In this document: positions 28,186 to 38,443 of the stretch, piece by piece | Numbering within the stretch: the stretch's first letter is position 1 | How the letters are laid out: each line of letters starts with the position of its first letter | DNA from: Xylanimonas ulmi | GTDB lineage: Bacteria > Actinomycetota > Actinomycetes > Actinomycetales > Cellulomonadaceae | Assembly: GCF_004216535.1 (NCBI RefSeq) | Contig: NZ_SGWX01000001.1 | Coordinates: 682,001 to 746,000, forward strand | Direction: 5' to 3' | Length of the DNA: 64,000 bases | Position numbers and translations under genes: made by a program | Notes under the pieces: generated by a model | The model's database searches: none | Seen by the model: only the letters and a program-made list of their open reading frames with translations | Told to the model about the DNA's origin: nothing

Positions 28186-28378
28186 GGCCTGACGCCCCGC
28201 TGGGTCGCCAGGTTGCGGCCACCGTCGGCATCGCGGCCGCCTGTGCCGCGATCCCTTCGCGATCCTCATCGGGGTGGAGGTCTCGGCCCGCCCGAGGACG
28301 GCCAGCCTCGGCGGCCGCCGGAATGCTGACCGGCCTCGCGTGGTCAGGGGCGCGCCGCGGCTCTGGCAGGATCGGGCC

Positions 28379-29389
28379 ATGCTTCGATTCCCGGCGCCGC
28401 TGCGACCAGGCGACACCATCGCGGTGACCTCACCATCGGCGGGCGTCAGCGGCCTGGGCGCCGAGCGAGTCGCCTTCTGCGTGGACTGGCTCCGCCAGGC
28501 GGGATACGAGGTGGTCGTCGGCGAGTGCATGGACGGGTCCGGCATCACGGCCGGGCCGGCCGAGCGGCGTGCCGCCGAGCTCACGGCGATGCTGTGCGAC
28601 CCCAAGATCCGATGCGTCCTGCCGCCGTGGGGCGGGGAGACGGCCATCGACCTGGTCGACCTGCTCGACTGGGACGCGCTGGCCCAGGCTGAGCCCACCT
28701 GGCTGGTCGGCTACTCCGACATGTCGACCGTCCTGCTGCCCCTCACGACGAGGCTCGGCTGGGCGACGATGCACGGCGACAACCTGGCCGACACCCCCTA
28801 CGCGCAGCCCGCCGGCCTGCTGCCGTGGACCGAGCTCGCCTCCGGCCCGGGACCGCACGTGCAGCGCGACTCCGGCCGTATCGCCACCTGGGCGCGCTTG
28901 GACGAGGACACGCGCGCGGTGCGGTGGCGGGACGTCGGCGAGGGGACGTGGCGGCTGCACGGCGCCGACTCGCTCCACGCGCGCGGCCGCCTGATCGGCG
29001 GCTGCGTCGAGACGGTGACCAACCTGGCCGGGACGCCGTATGGAGACGTGGCCGCGTTCGGGCGCCGACACGCCGACGACGGCCTGATCGTCTACCTCGA
29101 AGCGGCGGAGGATGAGGCGGCGACCATCTGCCGCAACCTCCACGCGCTGCGGTTGGCCGGGTGGTTCGAGCACGCGACGGCGATCCTCATCGGACGGACC
29201 AACGCGGCGGACAACGCGAAGATGACCCAGGAGCAGGCGGTGCTCGACGCGCTGGGCCGCCTCGGGCTGCCCCTCGTGTTCGACGTCGAGATCGGACACG
29301 TGCCGCCGCATCTGCCACTCGTCAACGGCGCCATGGCGACCGTGACGGTCACCGCGGACGTCCGGCAGATCACCCAGGAGTTGCGGTGA
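28379..29389 (+). CDS. S66-family LD-carboxypeptidase/microcin C7-type peptidase
   Basis: 336 residues. Peptidase S66 features: the N-terminal PLRPGDTIAVTSPSAGVSG, the nucleophile-containing GYSDMST (usual GYSD), and the later Glu/His region (LIGGCVETVTNLAGTPY, IVYLEAAEDE, VEIGHVPPHLPLVNGAMATV). Family members cleave LD bonds in murein tetrapeptides or give resistance to microcin C7-type peptides. CAGGAT lies 6 bases before the ATG, suggesting leaderless translation. Its end overlaps the convergent histidine kinase gene by 20 bp. Confidence 0.92.
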   Translation: MLRFPAPLRPGDTIAVTSPSAGVSGLGAERVAFCVDWLRQAGYEVVVGECMDGSGITAGPAERRAAELTAMLCDPKIRCVLPPWGGETAIDLVDLLDWDALAQAEPTWLVGYSDMSTVLLPLTTRLGWATMHGDNLADTPYAQPAGLLPWTELASGPGPHVQRDSGRIATWARLDEDTRAVRWRDVGEGTWRLHGADSLHARGRLIGGCVETVTNLAGTPYGDVAAFGRRHADDGLIVYLEAAEDEAATICRNLHALRLAGWFEHATAILIGRTNAADNAKMTQEQAVLDALGRLGLPLVFDVEIGHVPPHLPLVNGAMATVTVTADVRQITQELR

Positions 29390-30716
29390 GCTGATCGCGG
29401 CGCGCGGGAAGGGTGAGGCGAGCGCGCAGACCGCCGCCAGGTCGTGCGGCCAGGCTCAGGGCGCCGCCCGACGCGGTCGCCACGGTGTCGACCAGAGCGA
29501 GCCCAAGGCCGAGCCCCTCGCCCGCCAGTCGCGAGGCCGTGCCGCGGTGGAACGGCTCGGTCAGCGCCTCGACGTCGGCGCCGGTGAGGTCGGCGCCGTC
29601 GTTGACGACCTCGACCCAGACGCGCCCGGCGGGCTCGTCGCGGCCGGTGCGCACCGCGAGGGCTCCGCCGTCGGCGTTGTGCCGGATGGCGTTGTCGAAC
29701 AGGTTGCCGAGGGCGAGCAGCGTGAGGTCGGGGGCGACGGCGGCGATCGCGTCGTCGCCCGCGGGCGGGCTCACGCGCAGCCCACGCGCCTCGGCGGCGT
29801 CGGACCTCTCGGCGAGGATGCGTGCGGCGAGCGCGCCGAGGTCCGTCTCCCCGGCGGCGAGGGACGCCGGGGTGCGCGATCGCGCGAGCGTGAGCAGGGC
29901 GCCGACGAGGCGCTCGGAGCGTTCGTTGGCGTCCAGAGCGCCGCGCACGGACGGCACGAGGTCCGCTGGGACGCGGCCCTGCGTCAGGGGGATCTCCAGC
30001 AGCGTGCGGGTCGTGGTCAGCGGGGTGCGCAGCTCGTGCGAGGCCCCGGCGATGAAGCGGTCCTGACGTTCGAAGGCGTCCTCCAGGCGGTCGAGCATCG
30101 AGTCGATCGTGTCGCCGAGCTCGCGGATCTCGTCGCGCGGCCCGGCGAGGGCGAGGCGCCGGTCGAGGCCCTCGACGCCGATCGCGCGCGTGGTCGCGGT
30201 GATGCGGGCGACGCGTCCGAGCGAGCGGCGCGAGAGCCAGCGGGCGGCGAGCACGGCCAGTCCGGTGAACGCCGCGAGGATGACGACGGACCACACGACG
30301 AGGCCGCGCAGCACCTCGCGCGAGACCCGGGTGGTGGTGAGCGTCGTCGACTCGTGGATGAGCTGCTGGACGGTGGCGGCCCGCTCCTGAGGGCTCGCGT
30401 CGGGGTCGACCGCGCCGCGCAGCACCGTCGCGCCGTCAGCGGAGACGCACTCGATCCACCACCACCCGTCGTGCGTGTCGATCAGGTGACCAGTGGTCGC
30501 CGGGGGGCAGTGCCACGCCGTGATCGCCTCGGACGACGACGACGGCGCGGTCGGCGCCGGCGCCGTCGTGATCTCCACGGGCGTGGTCACCACCCTCTCA
30601 TCGACCTGCTGCTCCAGCAGGTGCTGGACGAGCAGGAACTGCACGCCGAGCAGTGCGGCGCCGCCCAGCACGAACACGCTGGCGATGAGCGCGGTCAGGC
30701 GCGCGCGGAAGCTCAT
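29370..30716 (-). CDS. Two-component sensor histidine kinase
   Basis: 448 residues. An N-terminal membrane helix (about 9-30), an extracytoplasmic sensor region with two cysteines (AWHCPPAT and WWIECVSAD), a second helix (about 140-162), then HAMP, HisKA with the phosphoacceptor in GASHELRTPLT, and HATPase_c (LFDNAIRHNADGG, GEGLGLGLALV). Its start overlaps the response regulator stop by 4 bp. The paired system probably controls the divergent lipoprotein/ABC operon at 31492-36170. Confidence 0.94.
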   Translation of the reverse strand: MSFRARLTALIASVFVLGGAALLGVQFLLVQHLLEQQVDERVVTTPVEITTAPAPTAPSSSSEAITAWHCPPATTGHLIDTHDGWWWIECVSADGATVLRGAVDPDASPQERAATVQQLIHESTTLTTTRVSREVLRGLVVWSVVILAAFTGLAVLAARWLSRRSLGRVARITATTRAIGVEGLDRRLALAGPRDEIRELGDTIDSMLDRLEDAFERQDRFIAGASHELRTPLTTTRTLLEIPLTQGRVPADLVPSVRGALDANERSERLVGALLTLARSRTPASLAAGETDLGALAARILAERSDAAEARGLRVSPPAGDDAIAAVAPDLTLLALGNLFDNAIRHNADGGALAVRTGRDEPAGRVWVEVVNDGADLTGADVEALTEPFHRGTASRLAGEGLGLGLALVDTVATASGGALSLAARPGGGLRARLTLPARRDQLTATPG

Positions 30717-31381
30717 GCCCGAGGCCCGATCCGGTAGCCGAACCCGGGCGCCGACTCGATGGGGTCGGGCACGCCGAGCTTGCGCCGCAGCGTGTGCACC
30801 GTGGCCTTGACGACGGTGCGGCGGCGCTCGTCGGGCTGCTCCCAGACGTCCTCGACGATCTCGTCCACGCTCACCCAGGCGCCGTCGGCCGCGAGCAGCA
30901 CCTCCAGGACGCCGTGCTCCTTGGGGGTCAGTGCGAGCGGCGTGCCGTCGCGCTCGGCTGTGCGCCGCACGGTGTCGAGGCGTATGCCGCCGGCCTCGAA
31001 CACCGCCATTGGGCCCGACGGCGTCAGGCGGCGCCCGAGTGCGCGCAGCCGGGCGAGCAGCTCGACGTAGGCGAAGGGCTTGGTCAGGTAGTCGTCGGCG
31101 CCGAGGTCGAGGCCCGCCACGCGGTCGTCGAGGGCGCCGGCCGCGGTGAGCATGAGGATGCGCACCGGGTGACCCTGCGCGCGCAGCGTGCGGCACACGG
31201 CGTCCCCGCTGAGCACGGGCAGGTCGCGGTCCAGGACGAGCACGTCGGTGTCGGCGGCGCCGAGCGCGACGAGGGCGGCCGCGCCGTCGTAGGCGACGTC
31301 CACGAGGTAGCCCTCGCGGCGCAGGCCGTCGGCCAGCCCGTCCGCGAGCGCCCGCTCGTCCTCGGCCAACAGGATGCGCAT
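30713..31381 (-). CDS. OmpR-family response regulator
   Basis: 222 residues from the ATG giving MRILLAEDE. The receiver domain has the acidic pair ED, phospho-acceptor Asp in LVLDRDLP, and Lys in YLTKPFAYVEL. The C-terminal winged helix (PLALTPKEHGVLEVLL...VVKATVHTLRRKLG) ends FGYRIGPRA. The partner kinase follows with a 4-bp overlap. A GGTTCG direct repeat with 11-bp phasing at 31428-31444, upstream of its start, is a likely binding site. Confidence 0.95.
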   Translation of the reverse strand: MRILLAEDERALADGLADGLRREGYLVDVAYDGAAALVALGAADTDVLVLDRDLPVLSGDAVCRTLRAQGHPVRILMLTAAGALDDRVAGLDLGADDYLTKPFAYVELLARLRALGRRLTPSGPMAVFEAGGIRLDTVRRTAERDGTPLALTPKEHGVLEVLLAADGAWVSVDEIVEDVWEQPDERRRTVVKATVHTLRRKLGVPDPIESAPGFGYRIGPRA

Positions 31382-31427
31382 GCGTGGGACCTCTCTCGTG
31401 TCGGTGTCCTCCAGCATGGCGGTCCTC

Positions 31428-31444
31428 GGTTCGATTCCGGTTCG
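31428..31444. promoter_or_regulatory. GGTTCG direct repeat, candidate response-regulator site
   Basis: GGTTCG occurs at 31428-31433 and 31439-31444, starts 11 bp apart, in the 110-bp region between the divergent response regulator and the first lipoprotein gene. Direct repeats with 11-bp phasing are typical of OmpR/PhoB-class sites. Confidence 0.55.
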
Positions 31445-31491
31445 GTCGGCGTGAACCCGCCCCGGACCAGGCGCCCACGAGGGTGGTCGCC

Positions 31492-32364
31492 ATGAGAGCC
31501 TCGCACCCCTCACCCGCCTCCGCTCCACCCGCCGGGCGCGCACGCCACGGCGCCGTGGCCGCCTTCATCGCCGTCGCGGGCGCCGCCGCGCTGACCGGCT
31601 GCGGCGCCGACGCCGCCCTCGGCGGCGCCACCACTAGCGCCGGCGTCTCCGGTGCGACCGGGCCCGCGGCGCCCGCGGACGGGCAGGCCACCGCGTCCGA
31701 CGCCGCCACCTCACGCTTCCTCGCGTGCCTGGCCGCAGGAGGGGTGACCGCGCGCAACGGCATCCCCGGGGATCCGACGTCGGACGGGCTGGTGTTCGTC
31801 CAGGTCGATCCCGTCCCGCTCGTCGAGGGCATGGAGGGCGGCGTCATCACGTCGAGCGCCGCCGCAGGCGTCGACCCCGCCGAGCTGCCCGAGGAGCTGC
31901 GCCACCTCGTCCTGACGACGTCCGACGAGTCCGGGACCTGGCACGCCGCCGTCGGCGCCGAGCACTTTGAGGCCACCGGGCGCCTGAGCATCGCCGACGT
32001 CTACGCGGCGTGCCTGGCCGACCACCCGGACTTCGCGCAGGCCGAGTGGGAGACCATGGACGAGGCCCAGTGGCAGGCGTTCATCGCCCGCACGATGGCG
32101 GCCGGCCTCGACCTCGCTCGCGCGGCCCGCGCCGAGGGCCTCGCGTGGGTGGCCGACCCCACCCCGGACGACGCCGGAGCCATCACCCTGCCCCAGCACG
32201 TCACGGAGGCCGACCTGCGCGCCCTGCTCACCCTGGCCGTCGAGGGCGGCCACGACGGCGTCTGGCTGCGGATGGCCCATGACCGTGACACCGGGTTCGA
32301 CGTGGCCGCGGTGTTCGGCCAGGTCGTCGGCGACGACCCGGGCATCACGCTCAGCTTCGGCTGA
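31492..32364 (+). CDS. Lipoprotein A of the two-component/ABC module
   Basis: 290 residues. A signal segment with lipobox LTGC predicts a membrane-anchored lipoprotein. Then a low-complexity Ala/Gly/Thr linker leads to a domain that begins SRFLACLAAGGV and includes WHAAVGAEHF, YAACLADHPDF and LARAARAEGLAWVADP. The same order of motifs occurs in the next gene, so the two are divergent paralogues. No known family is recognised. Role unknown; sensing or cargo delivery for the adjacent transporter is plausible. Confidence 0.8.
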   Translation: MRASHPSPASAPPAGRARHGAVAAFIAVAGAAALTGCGADAALGGATTSAGVSGATGPAAPADGQATASDAATSRFLACLAAGGVTARNGIPGDPTSDGLVFVQVDPVPLVEGMEGGVITSSAAAGVDPAELPEELRHLVLTTSDESGTWHAAVGAEHFEATGRLSIADVYAACLADHPDFAQAEWETMDEAQWQAFIARTMAAGLDLARAARAEGLAWVADPTPDDAGAITLPQHVTEADLRALLTLAVEGGHDGVWLRMAHDRDTGFDVAAVFGQVVGDDPGITLSFG

Positions 32365-32384
32365 CCGCTCCAAGGAGTCCTTCG

Positions 32385-33140
32385 ATGAGTCACGCCCGTC
32401 CGCCTCGCGCGCCTGCCGCCGTCGCCGTCACACTCGCCCTCGCGGCGACACTCGCCGCGTGCTCCCCGGAGGGCACGCGCGCGGGGGAGGAGTCGCCCCT
32501 CAGCCTTCCACCGTCACCGTCACCGCCCGCCGTGGACGTCGACGTACCAGCGGGTGCCGACGACGACACGGCGCGCTTCGTCGCCTGCCTGGTCGCGCGC
32601 GACGTCGCGGCGAACGTCGACGAGCGCGGCTTCGTCGTCGTGCGCGACGTGTCGCTCGACGGCGGCGCGCGGCCCGCCGACGCGGTCGCCCACGCGCGTT
32701 TCGCCGACGATCTGGTCCACGCCTCGGTGGACGCGCCGGGGCGCGGCTGGGTCGCGCCGCTGCGCGCCGCCTTCTTCACCGACCCCCACACAGCCCAGGC
32801 CTGGGAGTCCTGCCACGCCGAGCACCCGGGCTTCAGCCCGCTCACCTGGGACGACGTCGCCGCCCGCGACCCGATCCTGAGCGGCGACGCCGCGGTGGCC
32901 CAGCAGGCGGCGGTCGACTTCGCCCGGCGCGCCCGGAACGACGGGTTCGGCTGGGTCGTCGACCCGGGCGCCGACGGGGTCGTCGAGCTGCCCGCGTGGC
33001 TCCGTGAGGCCGAGCTGCGCGACCTGCTCGCCGCGGCGCTCGACCCGGGTGGCCCCGTGGTCACCTTCGACGCCGCCTCCGAGCCCGCCTTCGACTGGAG
33101 GGCCGTGGTCGGCGAGTTCGCCGGCGGCGGCCTCGGCTGA
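32385..33140 (+). CDS. Lipoprotein B of the two-component/ABC module
   Basis: 251 residues. Signal peptide with lipobox LAAC, a Ser/Pro linker, then a domain paralogous to the upstream protein: ARFVACLVARDV corresponds to SRFLACLAAGGV, and SCHAEHPGF to ACLADHPDF. FARRARNDGFGWVVDP corresponds to LARAARAEGLAWVADP. It starts 20 bp after lipoprotein A with AAGGAG upstream. No database family comes to mind. Expected location is the outer face of the membrane. Confidence 0.8.
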   Translation: MSHARPPRAPAAVAVTLALAATLAACSPEGTRAGEESPLSLPPSPSPPAVDVDVPAGADDDTARFVACLVARDVAANVDERGFVVVRDVSLDGGARPADAVAHARFADDLVHASVDAPGRGWVAPLRAAFFTDPHTAQAWESCHAEHPGFSPLTWDDVAARDPILSGDAAVAQQAAVDFARRARNDGFGWVVDPGADGVVELPAWLREAELRDLLAAALDPGGPVVTFDAASEPAFDWRAVVGEFAGGGLG

Positions 33141-33163
33141 CCCTCACCCCTGACTGGAGTCCC

Positions 33164-34251
33164 ATGCACCCCCACACCCACCCGCGCCGCCCCGACCGCA
33201 GCCACCGGCGCCGCCGTCGCGTGCGGGCCGGCCTCACCCTGACCCTCGCCGTCGGCCTGCTCGCCGGGTGCGCCGGCGCGCCCGGCGGGACGCCTGTTGA
33301 CCCGGGCCCGAGCGCGCAGCCCGTCACCGCGCCGGCCGTCCACACGACGCTTGTCGACGAGCTGCGCCTGGCGGGCCAGCTCACCTTCGGCGAGGCCACG
33401 CCGCTGCCCCCCGTCGAGGGCATGCTCACCGCGCTGCCGGTCGCGGGCGCGGTCGTCTCCGTCGGCGAGCAGGTCTTCGAGGCGGACGGCGAGCCCGTGG
33501 TGCTGCTGGCCGGCGAGCGTCCGTTCTGGCGCGACCTGTCCGTCGACTCGATCCCGGGCGCCGACGTGCGCCAGCTCGAGGAGAACCTGGCGGCGCTCGG
33601 GTTCCTGCCGCGCCCGCCCGGCGAGCGCTTCGACTGGCGCACCCGGCAGGCCGTGCGCGACTGGCAGCGCGCCCTCGGGCTCGCGCGCACAGGTGAGTTC
33701 GCCGCGGCCTCCGCCGTCGTCGCCGCCACGGCGAGCGTCCGTGTCGACCAGGTGACCGCGCGCCTCGGCGACACCGGGGTCTCTCCCGCGACCGTGGGCG
33801 CCACGACCCTGCACGCCACCGCGAACCTCACTCAGGCGCAGGCCCGCGAGCTCGCCCCCGGCGCGCCCGTGACGGTGACCCTGCGCGACGGCGCCCACGT
33901 CGAGGCGACCCTCACCACGGTGGACCCGGGCGGCCTGCCCACCGACGACGGCGGCCTCACCCCACCGCAGGTGACCATCGGGTTCGACGACCCGGAGGCG
34001 GCGGCGCTGCTCGCCGCCGTCGGTCCGTCGCCGGTGCGCATCACCACGCGCGACGCCGGTGCGGGCGAGGCCGCGACCCTCGTCGTCCCCGCAACGGCGC
34101 TGCTCGCCACGCCGGGCGGCGGCTACGCCGTCGAGGTGTGGGACGGCGCGGCCATCACCACGGTGCCGGTCGAGATCGGCCTGGCGGCCGACGCGCGCGT
34201 GCAGATCCTCGGCGGCGACCTCGCCGAGGGCGACCTGGTGGTGCTCGCCCG

Positions 34252-34255
<4 letters not shown>
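33164..34255 (+). CDS. HlyD-like efflux adaptor with peptidoglycan-binding domain
   Basis: 363 residues. A signal segment with LLAGCAGAP lipobox is followed by an adaptor-type start ([23 protein letters not shown]). A PG_binding_1 domain lies at about residues 138-180 ([17 protein letters not shown]...[16 protein letters not shown]). The C-terminal beta-barrel and HlyD-like part reads [20 protein letters not shown]. Such proteins act as the extracytoplasmic partner of MacB-type ABC exporters in actinobacteria. Its stop overlaps the ATPase start by 4 bp. Confidence 0.88.
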
Positions 34256-34973
<718 letters not shown>

Positions 34974-34989
<16 letters not shown>

Positions 34990-36170
34990 CCCCCGCCGAC
35001 CTGCTGCGCACCGCCGGACTCGGCGTGACCGGGCGCCCGCAACGCACGGGGCTCGCCGCGCTCGGCGTCGCGCTCGGCATCGCCTCGCTCGTCGCGCTCA
35101 CCGGCGCCGCCGCGTCGAACCACGCCGAGCTCCTGCGCGCATTCGACGCCCTGGGCGCCGACCTGGCCGTGGTGCGCCCGGGCGTGGGCCCCGACCGCGA
35201 GCCGGTGCCGCTGCCCGACGCCGCCCCCGAGGCCATCGCGCGGCACGACGGTGTCGACCTCGTCGGCGTGTTCGAGACCGCCCCGCCCGGCGCCGACGTG
35301 CGTCGCACCGACCTCGTGCCCGCCACCGAGACCGGCGGGCTCACCGTGGCGGTCGCCCGCCCGGACGTCCTGGCCGCCGTCGGCGCCGAACTCGACTCGG
35401 GCCGCTGGTTCGACGACGCCACCAGGGCGATGCCCGTCACCGTGCTCGGCTCGACCGCGGCGTCACGCCTCGGCGTTGAGCAGGCCGGCGGGCGTGTGTG
35501 GATCGCCGGGCAGTGGCACGGCGTCCTCGGCGTGCTCGCGGACTCCGGCCTCGCCGGGGGCGTCATCGACACCGCCGCGATCCTCGGAGACCGGTGGGTG
35601 CGCGACGCGTTCGGTGACGAGGACGGCGTCGGGCAGATCGCCGAGGTCTATGTGCGCGCCGAGCCGGGGCGCGTCGAGGAGGTGCGCGAGGTCCTCGCGT
35701 CCGCCGCGCGGCCGGGCGCCCCGCACCTGGTCAGCGTCACCGGGCTGTCCGACCTGGTCACCGCGCGCGAGACCACCGACGACGCGCTCGCCGCGCTCGG
35801 CCTCGCGCTGGGCGGGATCGCGCTCCTCGTCGGCGGGGTGGGGATCGCCAACACCATGGTCGTCGCGGTCCTCGAACGCCGCGGCGAGATCGGCCTGCGC
35901 CGCGCGCTCGGCGCCCGGCCCGGGCAGATCGCGGCCCAGTTCGTCACCGAGGCCGTCGCCCTGTCCGCGCTGGGCGGCGCGGCCGGCCTCGCGCTCGGGG
36001 TCGCCGCCGCCGCGGTCATCGCCTGGTCGTCCGGGCAGTCGGTCGTCATCCCACAGGCGGCCCTGCTCGCCGGCCCGGCGGCCTCGATCGCGGTGGGGGC
36101 GCTGGCGGGACTGCACCCCGCCGTCCGCGCCGCCCGCGTCCCGCCGACAACGGCGCTGCGGGCGACCTGA
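34974..36170 (+). CDS. MacB-like ABC permease (FtsX domain)
   Basis: 398 residues from a GTG with CAGGAGG upstream. An N-terminal helix (about 27-45) is followed by a large MacB-type extracytoplasmic domain (residues 50-270) and three C-terminal helices of an FtsX domain, with the typical [28 protein letters not shown]. Together with the upstream ATPase, adaptor and lipoproteins it completes an export or envelope-modifying complex controlled by the divergent two-component system. Confidence 0.94.
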
Positions 36171-36180
36171 GCCTGCGGCC

Positions 36181-36774
36181 CTACGACGCGGGCCGCCGCC
36201 GGACCTGATAGCGCAGGTGCAGGACCCGGTCGCCGCGGATCACCGCGTCGGGGTCCTCCAGCAGGTGTTGCCCGTCGAGGCTCCCGAAGTAGCGCTTGCC
36301 GGTCCCCAGCACGACGGGCACCACGTCCATGCGCACCTCGTCGACGAGCCCCGCCGCCAGCGCCTGGCCGCCGACGTCGCCCGCGGCGACCTCCACGATC
36401 CGGTCGCCCGCCAGGTCCCGCGCCAGCGCCACGGCCGCCGCGACGTCGTCGACGAAGTGGAACGGCGTGGTGCGGTCCCAGCCCTCGGGAGGCTGCCGGT
36501 GCGTCACGACGATGACGTGGTCGACGCCGCTGGGAGGCTGCCCCTCCCAGCCGTCGGTCAGGTCGAAGACGTGGCGTCCGACGACGGTGGCCCCGATCCG
36601 ATCCCAGTACGGCCGGGTGTACTCGTAGGACGGCTGTGACACTCGGAGCGCGCCGCTGGCGTCCAGCGGGACGTCGCCGTTGGTCAGCCAGTCGAACAGC
36701 GGTCCGGGCTGGTCGGCGGCGTCTGCGATGAAGCCGTCCACCGACACTGAGGCGTACATGACGACGGCGCCCAC
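36181..36774 (-). CDS. Dihydrofolate reductase-family (RibD C-terminal domain) protein
   Basis: 197 residues from a GTG preceded by AAGGAGG. RibD_C/DHFR-like: it begins MYASVSVDGFIADAADQPGPLFDWL, keeps ATVVGRHVFDLTDGW, and has the dinucleotide-binding GGQALAAGLVDEVRMDVVPVVLGTGKRYFG. Its substrate is unknown; this subgroup is widespread in actinobacteria. It follows the TetR regulator in the same direction with a 54-bp gap. It is only distantly related to the gene at 11509. Confidence 0.88.
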   Translation of the reverse strand: MGAVVMYASVSVDGFIADAADQPGPLFDWLTNGDVPLDASGALRVSQPSYEYTRPYWDRIGATVVGRHVFDLTDGWEGQPPSGVDHVIVVTHRQPPEGWDRTTPFHFVDDVAAAVALARDLAGDRIVEVAAGDVGGQALAAGLVDEVRMDVVPVVLGTGKRYFGSLDGQHLLEDPDAVIRGDRVLHLRYQVRRRPAS

Positions 36775-36828
36775 GAGGTCCTCCTTACCTCTTGGGCCCT
36801 GACCGTTGCGCTCGGCGCGCGCGGTCGG

Positions 36829-37383
36829 TCAGGGCGCGATGATGCGCGTGACGGACCGGCGTACGTCGGCGGCGGTCTGCTCGACGTCGGTCCCGCTGGC
36901 GAGCAGACCGAAGGCGGCCCCGTGGACGACGGCGAGGACCTGGCCGAGCAGCCGCCCGGCGGGCTGCGTCCGGTCGAGGTCGTCTCGGCGCGCTTGAGCG
37001 GCGGTGAGCGCCGTGACCTTGGCGGCGGTCGAGGTCGCGCCGGGTTCGCGCGTGCCGAGCAGGGTGGGCCGTTCGAGCACGTGCCACAGCAGCAGACGGG
37101 TCAGGTCGGCGCGCTCGACGGTGAAGCGGAACAGGCGCTCGGCGTAGCCGGGCAGGTCGTCGGCGTCGAACGGGACGGTGTCGAGCAGTTCGGCGATGCG
37201 GGCGGCGAGCACCGTGTCGAACAGCGCGTCCTTGGCGCCGTAGTAGGCGTAGATGCGCTCCTTGTTGGCGCCGGCGCGAGCGGCGATGCGGTCGACGCGC
37301 GCCCCGGCGAGGCCGTGCTCGGCGAATTCGTCGCTGGCCGCGCTCAGGATGCGTTCGGCGGTCGGGCGTGCGTCGGCGAGCAT
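36829..37383 (-). CDS. TetR-family transcriptional regulator
   Basis: 184 residues. The HTH (residues about 8-55) reads AERILSAASDEFAEHGLAGARVDRIAARAGANKERIYAYYGAKDALFDTVL, typical of TetR/AcrR. The C-terminal ligand domain ends RRSVTRIIAP. It starts 9 bp after the SDR gene stop, so the two are probably cotranscribed. The palindrome at 38349-38368, ahead of the SDR gene, is a candidate operator. Confidence 0.92.
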   Translation of the reverse strand: MLADARPTAERILSAASDEFAEHGLAGARVDRIAARAGANKERIYAYYGAKDALFDTVLAARIAELLDTVPFDADDLPGYAERLFRFTVERADLTRLLLWHVLERPTLLGTREPGATSTAAKVTALTAAQARRDDLDRTQPAGRLLGQVLAVVHGAAFGLLASGTDVEQTAADVRRSVTRIIAP

Positions 37384-37392
37384 GCTCTCACC

Positions 37393-38313
37393 TTAGGACG
37401 CTGGGAGCGCCGTCCCGGTGATCTCCTCGGCCGCGGCCCACAGGCGGGCGGCGGCGCTCTCGTCACGCATGCGGCGGCTCAGGCGCGCGGGCGCGGGGTC
37501 GCCGACCAGGCCGAAGCGTCCGCCAGGTCCGTAGTAGGCGCCGGTGACGGCGTCGGGGTCGGCCGCGGCGAGCAGGATCGACCCGGCGCCTTCGGGCGGC
37601 TGCATCGAGGGCATGACGCGCATGCCCTGCAGGGGGCTCCAGCGCGGCTTGTCGCGCCCGAGGTTCGGGCCGACGCTCTGCAGGTTGGTGCGCGTGAAGC
37701 CGGGGTGGGCGGCGGTCGAGACGAGCGCCCACCGGCGCTGTCCGGCCACGTGGGCGAGGTGGCGGGCGAGGTGCAGGTCGGCGAGCTTGGAGGCGGCGTA
37801 GGCGCCCGACGGCGAGTAGCGCCGCCTGGTCCAGTCGAGGTCGGAGAGGTCGATCCGGCCCCAGCTGGCCGTACCGGAGCTCATCGTCGCCACGCGCGGG
37901 GCGGGGGAGGTGAGCAGCAGCGGCAGCAACCGGGTGGTCAGCGCGAACGGGCCGAGGAAGTTGGTGCCCCACTGCAGTTCGTGCCCGTCGATGGTCTCGT
38001 GCCGGTGCGGCACCGCCATGACGCCCGCGTTGTTGACGAGCGTGTCGAGGCGGTCGAGGTCGCGTGCGAGGTCATCGGCGAAGGCGGTCACTGACCCGAG
38101 GTCGGCGAGGTCGAGGATCCGCACTTCGGCGGCGGCGCCCGGGTGGGCCTCTCGCAGGCGCGTGAGAGCGGCGTCGCCGCGGCTTTGGTCGCGCACCGCG
38201 AGGACGACGTGGGCGCCGGCGCCCGCGAGGCGGATCGCGGCCTCACGTCCGGTGCCGGAGCTGGCTCCGGTGACGACGACGGTGCGCCCGGTCTGGTCGG
38301 GGACGGTGTACAT
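37393..38313 (-). CDS. Short-chain dehydrogenase/reductase
   Basis: 306 residues from the ATG at 38313, preceded by an AGGAG site. Classical SDR: cofactor motif TGASSGTGREAA (about 15-26), the NNAGVMA motif, a catalytic Ser in MSSGTASWG and YAASK with Tyr/Lys. The longer C-terminal part resembles retinol dehydrogenase/protochlorophyllide reductase-type SDRs. The substrate is unknown. It is followed by TetR, which likely represses it through the palindrome just upstream. Confidence 0.92.
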   Translation of the reverse strand: MYTVPDQTGRTVVVTGASSGTGREAAIRLAGAGAHVVLAVRDQSRGDAALTRLREAHPGAAAEVRILDLADLGSVTAFADDLARDLDRLDTLVNNAGVMAVPHRHETIDGHELQWGTNFLGPFALTTRLLPLLLTSPAPRVATMSSGTASWGRIDLSDLDWTRRRYSPSGAYAASKLADLHLARHLAHVAGQRRWALVSTAAHPGFTRTNLQSVGPNLGRDKPRWSPLQGMRVMPSMQPPEGAGSILLAAADPDAVTGAYYGPGGRFGLVGDPAPARLSRRMRDESAAARLWAAAEEITGTALPAS

Positions 38314-38348
38314 GGCTCCTCCTGGGCTCGTGGGACGACCACATCGAG

Positions 38349-38368
38349 CAAACCAACTAGTTGGTTTG
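38349..38368. promoter_or_regulatory. Perfect 20-bp palindrome, TetR-type operator
   Basis: CAAACCAACTAGTTGGTTTG is fully self-complementary. It lies 36 bp upstream of the SDR start, in the 130-bp gap between the SDR gene and the end of the aminotransferase gene. An AACCAAC-x-GTTGGTT core is common for TetR proteins that control adjacent SDR genes. Confidence 0.75.
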
Positions 38369-38443
38369 TTGCCCCATCGTGCGTCCTCGACCCGCGGAGC
38401 GCAAGGGCGCGTCGTCTCGACACCGGGCGCCCGGGCGTGACCC

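Noticed and set aside
28182-28427. An 81-codon frame starting in the stop of the 170-residue membrane protein
   Set aside because: Composition is low-complexity Arg/Ser/Ala, it runs into the S66 peptidase start in another frame, and no motif is seen.
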